Below, one piece after another: positions 9,975 to 20,574 of a stretch of DNA of 64,000 bases (the stretch's first letter is position 1; each line of letters opens with the position of its first letter). Source of the DNA: Nematopogon swammerdamellus (taxonomy: Eukaryota; Arthropoda; Insecta; Lepidoptera; Adelidae). Made by a program: the position numbers and the translations under genes. The notes under the pieces were generated by a model. The model saw only the letters and a list, made by a program, of their open reading frames with translations. It searched no databases and was not told where the DNA came from. The stretch is taken from contig OX336342.1 in the NCBI GenBank assembly GCA_946902875.1, positions 14,067,523 to 14,131,522 on the forward strand. The letters run 5' to 3'.

Positions 9975-10396
9975 CAGTGTTTTTCAATCTTTTTGAATAC
10001 GCGACCCCTTTACAGGTTAAAAAATTCTCGCGACCCCTTGGGCCATAGACAGAAAAAAGTTATTAATTTAAAACACTACGTTTATGATTTTCTCTATTTT
10101 GGTACCTATATTCATTATTAAGACCTACACTCTGCAATAAGCCGCGGCTGCTTTGAAAGCTCTTGCGGCTCGCGAGGTAAAAGTAAAGTAAAAAGTAAGT
10201 TGGTAAGGCTGCGTGCGGCTTTGACTTGGATGCCAGCTTGCGCGGGACCAAATTTGCGCCCATCCTTCTCACTGAAATTGTGTAAATTGTGTTTTATTGT
10301 AGTGTAAAACCTTGCCTTTTTCCTTTTGCCGGCGACCCCCCGAGTAAGGCTTCGCGACCCCCCCAGTGGTCGCGACCCACAGATTGAAAAACACTG
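9975..10396. mobile_element. hAT-like MITE with CAGTGTTTTTCAATCT ends
   Basis: The element begins CAGTGTTTTTCAATCT and ends AGATTGAAAAACACTG, a perfect 16-bp terminal inverted repeat. Subterminal GCGACCCC motifs occur on both sides. CAGTG termini followed by a TTTCAA-type sequence are typical of hAT superfamily elements. At 422 bp it has no transposase. The 8-bp target-site duplication expected for hAT is not visible, so the flanks have decayed. Confidence 0.75.
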
Positions 10397-11112
10397 CTCA
10401 GACTATTGAATAAATAAAAGAAACCTTCCTTTAGGGAAAATATTAGGTATCAGCTCGTCAGCTATTTTTTTTACTTCATCATCCATCACCCACCCTTTTT
10501 TATTGAAAGCTGTGTAGATGGAAAAAGTATAAAATAATTGGAAAAGCGAACAACGAGGATGGCAAGCTTGGGTAAATACAGCTTCTATGTCTGATTTCGC
10601 TACACGAACAAAGGTTCATTATGTAGATAGATAGTGGCGCATGCGTCCAGCGAATTATTATCCCTTATTCTTCATTTCGGGTGGGCGAGATCGCCAGTCT
10701 GAGGGGAAAATAAGCTTGCGCTGGCGACGACTACGCCGCGCCGCCGCCGCCGGCGCGGGGCCGTAGGCTGCAGCAGCACTCGGCAGGAAGGAGAGTTGTC
10801 ACTGCGATTATATGTCGACCACGACTTCGGACTGGCAGGGGACCATTCCTCCCCACTGACCTCCTTGTCATTGTGTTATGTTACGCCACGCGACTGGTTG
10901 GTACATTGACTCAATCGATTGTTGGTTGAGAAACATGTCCGTCTGAGTACAAGTCGGCTTAGAAAATTGCCCGACCTAAGCGAAAATATGTGAATGAATG
11001 GTGGCCGAAAAAGGAGACTGGGCAAACATTTATGCAAGGTTAAGGTTATGACGACACTAAATAGATCTGCATGAAAATTTGACCGAGGGAAGCCGGAGGT
11101 GTAAGTTAGATA
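10397..11112. other. No gene recognised; small GC-rich island
   Basis: A GC-rich patch at about 10715-10790 (GCCGCGCCGCCGCCGCCGGC) sits in otherwise ordinary sequence. Short frames on both strands lack domains. Confidence 0.45.
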
Positions 11113-11159
11113 TAATAGTGTGCGTACTGACTGGGACCCAGTCAGTACGCACACTATTA
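11113..11159. repeat. Perfect 47-bp palindrome, 23-bp arms, 1-base centre
   Basis: The arms at 11113-11135 and 11137-11159 are exact reverse complements around a single A at 11136. The left arm starts TAATAGTGTGCG and ends ACTGACTGGG. It is followed 22 bases later by another perfect palindrome. Confidence 0.9.
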
Positions 11160-11181
11160 GGACCCAGTCAGCACACTACTA

Positions 11182-11220
11182 TTAATACTATGCACCCAGT
11201 CACTGGGTGCATAGTATTAA
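11182..11220. repeat. Perfect 39-bp palindrome, 19-bp arms, 1-base centre
   Basis: The arms TTAATACTATGCACCCAGT (11182-11200) and its exact reverse complement (11202-11220) surround a single C at 11201. The inner CCCAGT motif is shared with the preceding palindrome, so the two are related. Confidence 0.9.
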
Positions 11221-12639
11221 ATGGGAAGCCGGCGGGAATCGGATTGTATGAACGCCACGCCACATATCCATTGGATACATTACGCTATTGGTAAGTGGGA
11301 TCAAAATGTCGCACTCATCTATGCCCGTCTGAATCGACTGGTATGGCTGAGAAACTTACTTGGCAGAATCTATTAGAGTCTATTTCTATTGGTTGGTGGT
11401 CGGTAGCTTAGCTATAGATTTTTTATGAGTTTTTACTCGATTTCATTGTGGTGACATTGGGTCGACAGTACGAGCCGCCCAGAGCAACGTATGCGGTGGG
11501 TGTGCGGGTTGCGGGCCGGGGCTGCGGGAGGTCGTTACGTCACCGCTGAGAAAGTGCAGCTCAGGAAGAATAACGGCGTGCGGGCAAATTGCATTACGTA
11601 CGGGATCTCCGGGTGTAGCGGCCTGGGGATTATCGCTCCACGGCTCACGCTGCACTAACATTGCAAACTTAACTTAGGTTCGTGTTCTGTTTGCTTGCTT
11701 GTTTTTGCAGCTGAGCAATATTCACTGACAGGTACAGTGACAATACTTAGTGAGTAATTAACGAATGGGCGCAGGTTCAGCGACTGCAATAGTGATGACT
11801 GATATGACGTACAACGAAACCACTATTCTCTTGAATTTCGCTTAATGTTCTTTCGCTTTCCGAATTTAAACTTTTGCCATGCGAAATCAATCAAAATATG
11901 TCATGTTAATTTATGGTACCGGCCTTTTCCACTTCCGAGCTCGTGTATTGAAGGTAGGTACCTCGTACGAATTCATCAAGTCATATTGAATAAATTATAA
12001 AACATAATGTAATGAAAAATAAATACAATTAAACATGTTGGTAGGTAGTACCAATCTCGCTGGATGCATTAGAAAATCATCTCTCAACTCTGTTGCATTT
12101 CCGCGTGCGGGTGGCGCGTCGCGAGATGAGCGCACTACACGGCGAAGCTACATGGGGATGTAGGGCAGAGTGAGAAACTGGGACACCGGATCTCCTATTA
12201 ATAAAGTTTCGGCCTAGTCGTTAAAGCCGCCCCGCGCCGCCTCCGCCCCGTGCTCCGCCCAAACTGTGGCCGATTTTTATTTTTGAATGGCATTTTAACA
12301 TTTTGTAACAACTCGGTAATAAATAAGCAATAATTCTATTTTCATAAAACCGTAATAAACAAAGGTTTCCTATGTCTACTCTGTTCAGTAGCATAGGTTT
12401 AGCCTCTAGCTAGCTAGAGGCGCAAGAATTCTTTTTAATTGAAGTTTATGTCTTTTCAGGGCAAACATAAATAACAGGATATCATTCTTCAGATCAAACG
12501 GCCGTCCTTATCTACTAGACTAGACTACCACCTATAGTATGGTATGATAGATGCATTCCTTTATCCCTGCGGCATCGCCACTAATCCTCACGTATTTTAC
12601 GTTGCATAGGTTTAGTCACGTTGTTGGCGTCTCCACGGT
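11221..12639. other. No gene recognised
   Basis: A 72-codon minus-strand frame (11443-11661) is proline-rich and unsupported. A small inverted repeat CCTCTAGCTAGCTAGAGG lies near 12402-12419. The remainder is unique-looking, moderately AT-rich DNA. Confidence 0.45.
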
Positions 12640-12845
12640 GCTAAGTGTGTCAATCGCGGGCGAGTGTGCGTGTACGCCGGTCGGTGTCTTGGTGAGGGGG
12701 CGTGGGCGGCTCGGTGGGTAGATGGGTGTGTGGGTGGGTGGGTTGAGGCAGGTCGGGCGATCGATACCCGCCGTCTGGCCGCCAGACACCCCCGCGGAGG
12801 CGACCGCCCGCCTCCACCGCCCCCACCGGCCCCGCCGCCTCCGCT
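12640..12845. other. GC-rich island
   Basis: G-rich tracts (GGGTGTGTGGGTGGGTGGG) are followed by C-rich tracts (CCGCCTCCACCGCCCCCACC). The plus-strand open frame here is a by-product of the composition. Confidence 0.5.
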
Positions 12846-12916
12846 CCTTACGATGCCACGTTACTCATTATCCGTAGTGGTAATGACATTAACGAACGGC
12901 AAATGTGACGGGTTAT
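12846..12916 (+). repeat. 71-bp sequence duplicated in inverse orientation (copy 1)
   Basis: The block runs from CCTTACGATGCCACG through TTACTCATTATCCGTAG to AAATGTGACGGGTTAT. It recurs as its reverse complement at 15552-15624 with only a few changes. Neither copy has a flanking repeat that I recognise. Confidence 0.8.
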
Positions 12917-13304
12917 AGCTAATAAAGTCAAGCCAACTTGTTTAGTGGACGCGTCTCAGTTCTTATGTAGATCTAATAAATCAAATTTGAGTATAACCTG
13001 CCTTTGTTTCGATGCGCTAAGCTAGCTAAAACAGCAAGAACTATAATATCCAACTGATATATACACTTTTATATGGAAAACTGATAACGTCGGCTACATC
13101 GTTTCATTGACTCGTGATGTCAGCCATTTACATCTACTTCCTACCGGAACAAGGTGCCATGCCAGTAGGACCAACTCGCGTTGATAGCTAAAATGCACTC
13201 CAAGTAAGAAATTGATGAACATCTTGGGGTATCGAAACCATTACTATCAAAACAGAGGCAAGCTGAAACGAAACGCGTCCTTGACTTTATTAGCTACTAG
13301 CTTT

Positions 13305-14430
13305 TTCCCGCGGCTTCGCTCGCGTAAAATTCGTATTTCAAATGAAGAAAGAAAGTCATTAAGGGCGAGGCCGAAGGCTGAGTTGCGTTCAGGTGAATGA
13401 TAAGTAAACCTTCTCGAATAATATGTAATTAAGGGCGAGGCCGAAGGCCGAGCTCCTTTCAGGTAAACGATATCTTTCTCGAAGAAACTAAGTAACTAAT
13501 GGCGACGCCGAAGGCGGAGCTTTTATTTTTTAGCTTCTTTGTGGATACGGCGTGTGGTGTGTATGTGTATATGTAGGTATCTACTTATGCAACTGACAAA
13601 ATTATTTGTCATAGACTTTGTATGGAAAGGTAAGTTTACCCGCATAAGGGCGACAGACTAGCCACCTCTCACCTTGGCACGGTCTTTCCACCGAGTCATG
13701 CAGCAGGCGGGCCTTCACGCCTTATTACTTGCTGCCTGATCTGAGTTATCTTGTCCGAACACTTTGCTATAAACGTGGTAGTTGGTGTTGTGCTGTAATT
13801 TACCAGAATACTTGTAGCACAACACCGATTACTCTGCTTACCCCGATTGTCGTGATACGGCGTGTGGTGTGTATGTGTATGTGTAAGTACTTATTATGCA
13901 ACCGAAAAAATTATTCATAGACTTACTAAACCATATAAGAAGGCAACTAAGGGCGAGCCCGAAGGCCGAGCTGTGTTCAGGTAAATGATAATCCTTCTGA
14001 AATAAAGAAAGTTAGGGCGCTGCTGAACGCCGAGCTGCTTTCGCGTAAACGCTATTATATTCTATCTAAGATAGCAAGTCATTAAAGGTTAGGTCCGAGG
14101 GCGGGAGAAAGTTTATCGTTTACTTGAACGCAGCTCGGCCTTCGGCCTCGCCCTTATTTACTTACTTTCATCGAGAAGAATATCGTTAACTTGAACAAAG
14201 CTCGGCTTTCGGCCTCGCTCTTAGTTACTCTCTTCGAGAAGGTTTATTGTTTACATGAACGTAGGTCGGCCTTCGGCCTCGCCCTTAGTTCTTTACTTAA
14301 AATCACGTCTTAGTTACTTACTTTCATCGAGACAGAATAGCGTTGACCTGAACGGAGCTCGGCCTTCGGCCTCGCCATTAGTTACTTACTTTATTCGAGA
14401 AGGTTTATCGTTTACCTGACCGCATTTGCA
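13305..14430. repeat. Diverged 68-bp-type satellite locus A, plus-then-minus orientation
   Basis: Units with the core AAGGGCGAGGCCGAAGGC and TTCAGGTAAACGAT appear on the plus strand at about 13345-13540 and 13945-14095. The reverse complement, core GCCTTCGGCCTCGCCCTTA, runs from about 14110 to 14420. The locus begins next to CTAGCTTTTTCCCGCGGCTT, the end motif of an abundant lepidopteran interspersed family. Units are more diverged and more irregular in length than at 36.5-38.7 kb. Confidence 0.75.
13544..13925 (+). repeat. SINE-like repeat copy 2 between two direct repeats, inside satellite A
   Basis: The body GCCACCTCTCACCTTGGCAC ... GTAGCACAACACCGATTAC matches the 3236-3528 family in the opposite orientation. 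It is bracketed by two similar direct repeats starting GATACGGCGTGTGGTGTGT (about 13548 and 13854). Each of these continues for about 70 bases to CATAGACTT. The duplicated flank may be part of the element's own end or a local duplication. Confidence 0.6.
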
Positions 14431-14559
14431 TCGTAGATCCGGTAATGGCGGCTCGCAAAAACATCCATACATATCCACTTATAATTGACTCAATTAAGTA
14501 CTTACCCAAGTAAAATACTGCACTACCCAATGCACAAAGCAATGTATAGAATAAAATAT

Positions 14560-14690
14560 ATGTCAATATATTTCCCCCCCAAGTACAGTCTCGGGTCCTT
14601 CAAGAGCGGCGTAAGTACGCACCTGTCAGCCCGGTATGGCATAGGCAACTGGATTTCAATAAAAACAAAATCTGGGGTAGGAGTTGCTTC
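14560..14690 (+). pseudogene. Jockey/CR1-like LINE 3' fragment
   Basis: The plus strand encodes FPPKYSLGSFKSGVSTHL, the same C-terminal segment as the LINE at 6.7 kb. The copy holds only the last few dozen codons and is 5' truncated. Confidence 0.6.
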
Positions 14691-15551
14691 GCACTCCTGC
14701 CTCTGTTCTTTAAACGTGGAATCACGGTGGCACGTGGAGAATGCATATATATTATGTCATATTTATGTATGATCTCTTTATAAACAATTAATGTTAAAAA
14801 ATATCACAAAATCTCGTTGTCGTGGTTACTCTTGAAAGGAATTAAAAAAAACGTCTTTGATGACTCACTGTGCCTGCAAATAATAATAATATTTTTTTAA
14901 TTTATTTACACATTTACTTTAAACTAATTTTGTACATATTAAAAACCTAACATTAAAAACATATACAAAATAAACCTTAAAAATGGAGTTATTGTTTTAT
15001 TTGCGCCACTTTTCTAATTTTGCTGATATATGTGTTTTGTATGTACGTTACTTAGAAACTAAGCATTGGCCATTTTCTTGGTACATCTTTCGTGTCCGTG
15101 ACGTCATATATTAACTAACATGCATCCCACTTTGTACCGTATGAGTAAGACGTGATCCACGTCAAAAAATTAAGATCAAATTAAAATTTTAGCTTTCTAT
15201 AATATGGCGAGTACGCGCGCGGACGGAACATATCGGTTTGTATGGGAGCCACATCTTAGCGTAACGGAACTGAATTTTATTTAGCCTATCCTGTGTCCCG
15301 TATAGGTAAATGTGCTTGTACTAAGTTTTATCGAATTCGGATGATCGGTTTAAGAGTATGGAAGAACATACATACATAAATACAGAAAATATTTCTAAAA
15401 ATCGTCAATCTAGTTTTAGTATCATTTAGACTCTACATATATGGTCTACAAACTCAGTATTTCATAAAACAAAGTAATTTACTCCATGACCACCCCTTAC
15501 AGATTTATTATTAGTATCCCTTACATATTTATTAGTAGTATTGATTGATTG
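14691..15551. other. No gene recognised
   Basis: AT-rich DNA with TAA-type runs (14879-14892) and A-rich stretches. A segment near 15190-15300 (ATGGCGAGTACGCGCGC) looks unique but has no coding signal. Confidence 0.45.
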
Positions 15552-15624
15552 ATAACCCGTCACATTTGCCGTTCGATAATGTCATTACCTCTACGGATAA
15601 TGAGTAACGTGGCATATCGTAAGG
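15552..15624 (-). repeat. Inverted copy of the 71-bp sequence at 12846 (copy 2)
   Basis: The block runs from ATAACCCGTCACATTTGCCG to ACGTGGCATATCGTAAGG. It is the near-exact reverse complement of 12846-12916, with a two-base insertion (AT) and a few substitutions. Confidence 0.8.
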
Positions 15625-16379
15625 AATTAGTACCTATAAATTGCTACAGATTTCTTAAAAGCTCAATTGTAAATTTCTTACAATAAGCTTCGAAAGCCGG
15701 CACATTTTCAGTTTTGGCAGAGTAACACATAACTGTCAAATAAGTTGAGTTCGCAAGTTAGTTGGGAACAAAGACTACCTTTAGCGCGGCACTCGCCAAC
15801 ATTTTGTCAAGCAAAACTAAACTTGCAGTCGCCTAAAGTCTGAAGGTGTCCCTTACAGACCCACCTCACCCCCCTTCCCCACTGGTTCTGTACTCGCTTC
15901 ACGTGATCATCTAATGTGATCTGTTGAAGGTTCTGTCTGAGAGTACTAGGTAGGTATTGTACCTAGTTAACTAAGTTCGCCGCCGGTACAGTGTGCTGCT
16001 GCGGTGCTAAATATAATATAATTATTATAAATATGTTAAGGGTGTAAAAAAATAAAATTGAAAATAATACGATTACCAAATAATGCAAAATATTTGCAAG
16101 TGCCGCCATCTCTTACTTTTTGTGGTTATGGGTGAACACAATTTTCAGCCACTTTCGCCGTCTCTGACCTATAAAGCTTCTCATTCGCTTAGATAAGTAG
16201 CTACATTGCATACATTACATTAACTGCTACGTAGAAGTTTTATTGCAATGATGATACTTTGCTGAGTGATACGTTGATGAAATTGTATATAACTGATTGT
16301 CTTTCGTTCATAAGGTAGGCTAATGATATATTGTCATACAAGGCTAACTTGAAAAGTTATGTTTATATAGGGCTGAGCT
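15625..16379. other. No gene recognised
   Basis: Unique-looking AT-rich sequence with no long frames and no identified repeat. Confidence 0.45.
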
Positions 16380-16680
16380 ATAGCAGGGCTGTCTGGCCGA
16401 ACGTGCAAGAGGCCGTAATGTAAGAGTGAGAGAGGGCGAGGCGCAGTTTTCTTTTCTCTCGTGCACTTTCGGCGGTGGGGGTGGATGGGGCGGCGTGGGC
16501 CGGCTCGGGGCGGACGAAGGGGGTGGGTGAAGGCTGTTGGCTCCCTTAATGGACGCACGTCGCTGTTTTCTCAACTTGCACCCGGCGCGGCGGAGCGGCG
16601 GCGGTGGCGGCGCGGCGCTCGGCGCAGCGGAGGCGCGGAGCAGCGAAGCGGCGTTACGCTGCGCTCTAACGTCCGATTCA
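16380..16680. other. GC-rich island
   Basis: A 300-bp GC-rich block contains GGCGGTGGGGGTGG and GCGGCGGTGGCGGCGCGG with many CpG. Open frames on both strands are low-complexity Arg/Pro/Gly and not credible proteins. A TATA-less CpG-island promoter is possible, but no start signal is defined. Confidence 0.45.
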
Positions 16681-16994
16681 CTAGTATCCCAGTCGCTATG
16701 TAAAAAAAAAAAAACACCAAATACACTTTTCCCAATACCACCATTTTTTATTTTATATCTAAACTAAGAGAAAAATGTCTGTTACGATACCAGATGCAAT
16801 TCAAACAAATTGATTCCGTAGCCATTTTCTGCTGGTTTTATTTTATTTTTATTTTCACCTCACGCCGCGCGCCAGTGAGACGTTTATAAACTCGGAAGAA
16901 TGCGATTTTCTCTATAGCTGAGAACGACTGACTTTACTGTAAAGTAAAGTAATTTTGTTGCCTGCCGGAAATCTATATAATTACATTAGTTTAA

Positions 16995-17090
16995 AAAAAA
17001 TCGCTCAATCCGTTTAGAAACCACAGGCTGTGACAGACGAACGGACGTACGGACTAACGGACAGACTTCTAACAGATTTTAGAAGGGTTC
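16995..17090 (+). repeat. CCGGCCAAGTGCGAG-family 3' fragment
   Basis: TGACAGACGAACGGACGTAC followed by GGACAGAC and AGAAGGGTTC resembles the CAGACGGACAGACAGAC stretch that precedes the 3' hairpin in this family. The copy is short and decayed. Confidence 0.4.
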
Positions 17091-17259
17091 ATGCCAGCAA
17101 CGAAATACACTTTTTAAATAAGCTTTGGGGTTTAAAAATATTACTATATTGCTTTTCATATCTATTTCCCTGTAAAAATAGCACAATTTATGTTTTTACA
17201 TCACACCTTGTCTTTTTGAAGAAGTTAATTCAAATATTATGTCTGTAATTATAACGACG

Positions 17260-17625
17260 TTATCTTCTCGGTCACGAGGGGGCGCCGCTGTGGTGCTCGT
17301 GTCGCGTTATCAGATCTCGCGTCGCGGGTAGACGGAGGGAGGCGGGTAGGTAGGTACATCACATATCTAGGTGTGCGAGTAGCTCGGATGCCGTGCTGAT
17401 ACCTCGTGCAGGTGTTATCTGCCCGGACATGCCACTGATCACCGACCGATAGCGAACTTATTAATTTGAGCGTGAGATTACGCGGGTAGCTTTGCGTCGC
17501 ACGCGCCGCTGCGCTGCCTCGGGCCTCCTTGCTGGTTTGCGCTGCTTCCTCCGCTGGTGCGGATACGGCGGCGCGGGGGCGGCGGCGGCGGCGGGGGCGG
17601 CGGCTGCCTCCAGTTTAACTGTCTC
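17260..17625. other. GC-rich island with GAGGGGGCGCCGCTG
   Basis: The block starts with GAGGGGGCGCCGCTGTGG, which resembles the CTCF recognition core, and ends with (GGC)n runs near 17575-17605. It is flanked by AT-rich DNA. It may be a regulatory or promoter region. No transcript can be defined from sequence alone. Confidence 0.4.
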
Positions 17626-17946
17626 TCGCCATGTTTAATGTAGAAGCTTACAGTTTTAATTTATTGTCAAATGTACCATAGTACGAATAAGACAAAACAG
17701 AAGTTAAATCTGTAATGTTTATTTAAATTAATCAAAATAACCTAATACAATAAAATTAAACTAAAATTAAGAAATATGATAAAACTAAACTAAAATAACT
17801 TATAAACTAAACCTAAAAAAAAATTAAAAAATAAAACTACCTATAAATAATATATTTCATTTAAATTTGTCAGAGTCGCTGCACCGGTGCAAGTGCCAAG
17901 TACGCACGCCGCTTACACCTCTGAATCTCAATGGCGATTCGCCGAG
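17626..17946. other. AT-rich stretch
   Basis: AAACTAAAATTAA-type runs dominate to 17860. GCACCGGTGCAAGTGCCAAG near 17881 resembles the 3' region of some insect LINEs, but not enough remains to assign it. Confidence 0.35.
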
Positions 17947-17990
17947 CAAAAAAAAATAGTTATGAAAAACTAAAACCCGGCTACGAAAAA

Positions 17991-18465
17991 GCAAATTATG
18001 AAAATAGTTTAACTTTAACTAAAAATAACAAAATAATGTTTTCCATATAATTTATCAGATACAGCAATTCTCTTTTTACATTGATTCTACCTTAGCACTA
18101 ACTCTATAAATTTTGATAAATTTATTATTTTTAACGTTCTAAATATAGAGCCGTGGTCGGGCGTTCTTCGTTCAACAAGACAAGTGAGGCCGTCGTCGTG
18201 CATTATTAGAGCGCGGAACTTAGGACGGCCATCGCCATTGTGTCATACTGGCATCTTTTTGTAAGATCAGTCAGAGCCAATCTAAATTTATTATAAGTAG
18301 ATACATAGGTAAATACCGAACGTCAACGGCTATAATGCACAACGACGGTCTCACTTGTCTTGTTGAACGAAGAACGCCCGACCACGGCTCTATATTTAGA
18401 ACGTTAAAAATAATAAATTTATCAAAATTTATAGAGTTAGTGCTAAGGTAGAATCAATGTAAAAA
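17991..18465 (+). repeat. 475-bp tandem unit 1
   Basis: The unit starts GCAAATTATGAAAATAG and ends CAATGTAAAAA. I could see no difference from unit 2 when reading them side by side, which suggests a very recent duplication or an assembly effect. Confidence 0.85.
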
Positions 18466-18940
18466 GCAAATTATGAAAATAGTTTAACTTTAACTAAAAA
18501 TAACAAAATAATGTTTTCCATATAATTTATCAGATACAGCAATTCTCTTTTTACATTGATTCTACCTTAGCACTAACTCTATAAATTTTGATAAATTTAT
18601 TATTTTTAACGTTCTAAATATAGAGCCGTGGTCGGGCGTTCTTCGTTCAACAAGACAAGTGAGGCCGTCGTCGTGCATTATTAGAGCGCGGAACTTAGGA
18701 CGGCCATCGCCATTGTGTCATACTGGCATCTTTTTGTAAGATCAGTCAGAGCCAATCTAAATTTATTATAAGTAGATACATAGGTAAATACCGAACGTCA
18801 ACGGCTATAATGCACAACGACGGTCTCACTTGTCTTGTTGAACGAAGAACGCCCGACCACGGCTCTATATTTAGAACGTTAAAAATAATAAATTTATCAA
18901 AATTTATAGAGTTAGTGCTAAGGTAGAATCAATGTAAAAA
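18466..18940 (+). repeat. 475-bp tandem unit 2
   Basis: It begins immediately after unit 1 with the same GCAAATTATGAAAATAG. Its right arm then continues into the outer terminal region (GAGAATTGCTGTATCTG from 18941), which unit 1 lacks on its right side. Confidence 0.85.
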
Positions 18941-19199
18941 GAGAATTGCTGTATCTGATAAATTATATGGAAAACATTATTTTGTTATTTTTAGTTAAAG
19001 TTAAACTATTTTCATAATTTGCTTTTTCGTAGCCGGGTTTTAGTTTTTCATAACTATTTTTTTTTATTTAAACGATTTTCATAATTAGCTTTTACGTAGT
19101 CGGGTTTTAGTTTTTTATAACTTTTTTTTTATTTTAGGCTTTTTTAAAAACTGTTTGCATACTTTAAATGTTGTATGTAACTCGTATATTGATTTTTCT

Positions 19200-19498
19200 T
19201 ATGGAATCTGACACATCACCTACAGGCTACAACATCCGTGATGTCAGCCCATAACACCGGGTGAACTTGGTGCCACGTCAGTGCTTCCCTTCGGTCGTAC
19301 CGGCTACACTAAATACATAGCCGTTTCTACCGACCTTTCATTCAGTGCGGTGCGGTGGTACCAACACGGGCGGGTTAAATAAACCCTACCACCTAGTAAT
19401 ATAAGAAGGAAGTCATATCCCTTAGTCGCCTTTTACGACATACACGGGGAGAGATACAGTGGGGCTATTCTTTTATATAAGTACCGGCCCCACACGGT
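19200..19498 (-). mobile_element. SINE (ACACGG...TTTCCAT body) with CGTAAAAGGCGACTAAGGG head
   Basis: The body motifs are CATCCGTGATGTCAGCCCA, GGTGAACTTGGTGCCACG and CCTACCACCTAGTAATATAA. They belong to the SINE family found at 20.9, 30.1, 38.2, 55.2 and 57.0 kb. In sense orientation (minus strand) the head is GTACCGTGTGGGGCCGGTAC ... AAAAGGCGACTAAGGGAT, with no 5S-like segment. The 3' end next to TATGGAATCTGACAC is degraded. Confidence 0.7.
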
Positions 19499-19639
19499 AC
19501 AAAATTTATACTATCCGTCCGTTTATTTGTCGTGATCTCTATTTGAAACTAAAGTTTTCTGCAAATAGCGCATGAGTGAGTACCTACATATATATACAAA
19601 TTATGTATAGTTGAACGATGTATAGTCTTGAAGTAAAAT

Positions 19640-19860
19640 GAAAAGTCAGTCAGAGCAAGACCGAAGACTGAGCTGTGTAAGTACACGATTTTCTTTGTCT
19701 ATGTAAGTAAATATATCTGGTTGGGGTGAAGCGGATTCGGGAAGTAAGTAAACCAATCAGTTCAAGGCCGAAGACCGAGGGCGGTTTCAGGTTGTACATA
19801 GTTGAATAATGTACTCACTCGAAGCAGGTAAGCCACTAAGGCGAGGCCAAAGCTACTGAT
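19640..19860. repeat. Decayed copies of the 68-bp satellite unit (locus C)
   Basis: Fragments such as AAGACCGAAGACTGAGCTG, CAAGGCCGAAGACCGAGG and AAGGCGAGGCCAAAG recur with intervening AAGTAAGTAA. The spacing is no longer regular. Confidence 0.5.
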
Positions 19861-19861
19861 A

Positions 19862-20570
19862 TTATTTTTATAGTAAGCGCGACATGTGGCGCCGAGCCAC
19901 CCATAAGGTGTCTAGCGATGCCCATGGACATTCGGTAGCATGCGGAGGCTACGAATGCCATGCCGGCCTGACAGGTGCCCAGGTTGAAGGACCCGAAACT
20001 GTACTTGGGGGAAAATATTTCTCTCTGTTTGTATTTCAACAGGCTCTGATTTAGCTATGTATCCCTACGGAGTTGCAGTGGTTTTAGATCGCGGGACATT
20101 TGGGAGTCACCTACTATTCGCACGGCTCGACGCTGGATCGAGTCCAGAGGCGCTAGCTCGTATTTGACTGAGCCATCCCATAGGCATGCCCATAGGTGCG
20201 AGCAGTACCCCAAGCAGGACCGAATCTGCGATTTATACGGCCTTGCCCTCGATGTCACGCCGGAAGTTTAGATCGTGCGAAAATTCGACTCGGAGGACCC
20301 CGAGGTGGTCGCAAAATTTAAGTGACGTGCCTTGGTAGGAAGGAGCTGGTGTGATGCCGCTCTCTTTGCACTGAACGCGCAAACTTGTATCTTGGAGGTA
20401 TTTAACTTGACCAACTTGCTACGGCCCATTCGGAAATAGAGCCGAGTGTTTGCTCAAGTTCAGACGCAAGTCTTCGCCTGTTCTCATCCACTTCCCGCGT
20501 AGTTGAAGGGTAACTGGTGTAGAACCCGTGTTCCGTACTCTTGTATGCATAACAATGATATGTTGCCCCC
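19862..20570 (-). pseudogene. Jockey/CR1-like LINE reverse transcriptase fragment, broken
   Basis: On the minus strand, YKSQIRSCLGYCSHLWACLW and YELAPLDSIQRRAVRIVGD (about 20100-20235) match the LINE at 6.7 kb. An internal insertion of about 12 bases duplicates part of the SHLW segment. The 3' tail with GTGGCGCCGAGCCACCC lies near 19880-19905, and a palm-region remnant reading YAYKST lies near 20540. Frameshifts and stops make it dead. Confidence 0.75.
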
Positions 20571-20574
20571 TGAA

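Larger units (their letters stand above)
17947..19071. mobile_element. Palindromic MITE with internal 475-bp tandem duplication
   Basis: The outer ends are inverted: TTATGAAAAACTAAAACCCG and GCTAC at 17959-17984 against GTAGCCGGGTTTTAGTTTTT (19029-19048). The inner arms continue for about 200 bp, through CTAAATATAGAGCCGTGG at the left and CCACGGCTCTATATTTAG at the right, around a non-palindromic centre. Within it 17991-18465 is repeated directly as 18466-18940, so the order is left-centre-right-left-centre-right. A further partial end with GTAGTCGGGTTTTAG lies at about 19110. There is no transposase, so it is non-autonomous. Confidence 0.85.

Noticed and set aside
17275..17292. CTCF-type insulator site
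   Set aside because: GAGGGGGCGCCGCTG resembles the motif, but a single match in a GC-rich island is not evidence. It is kept only as a remark.
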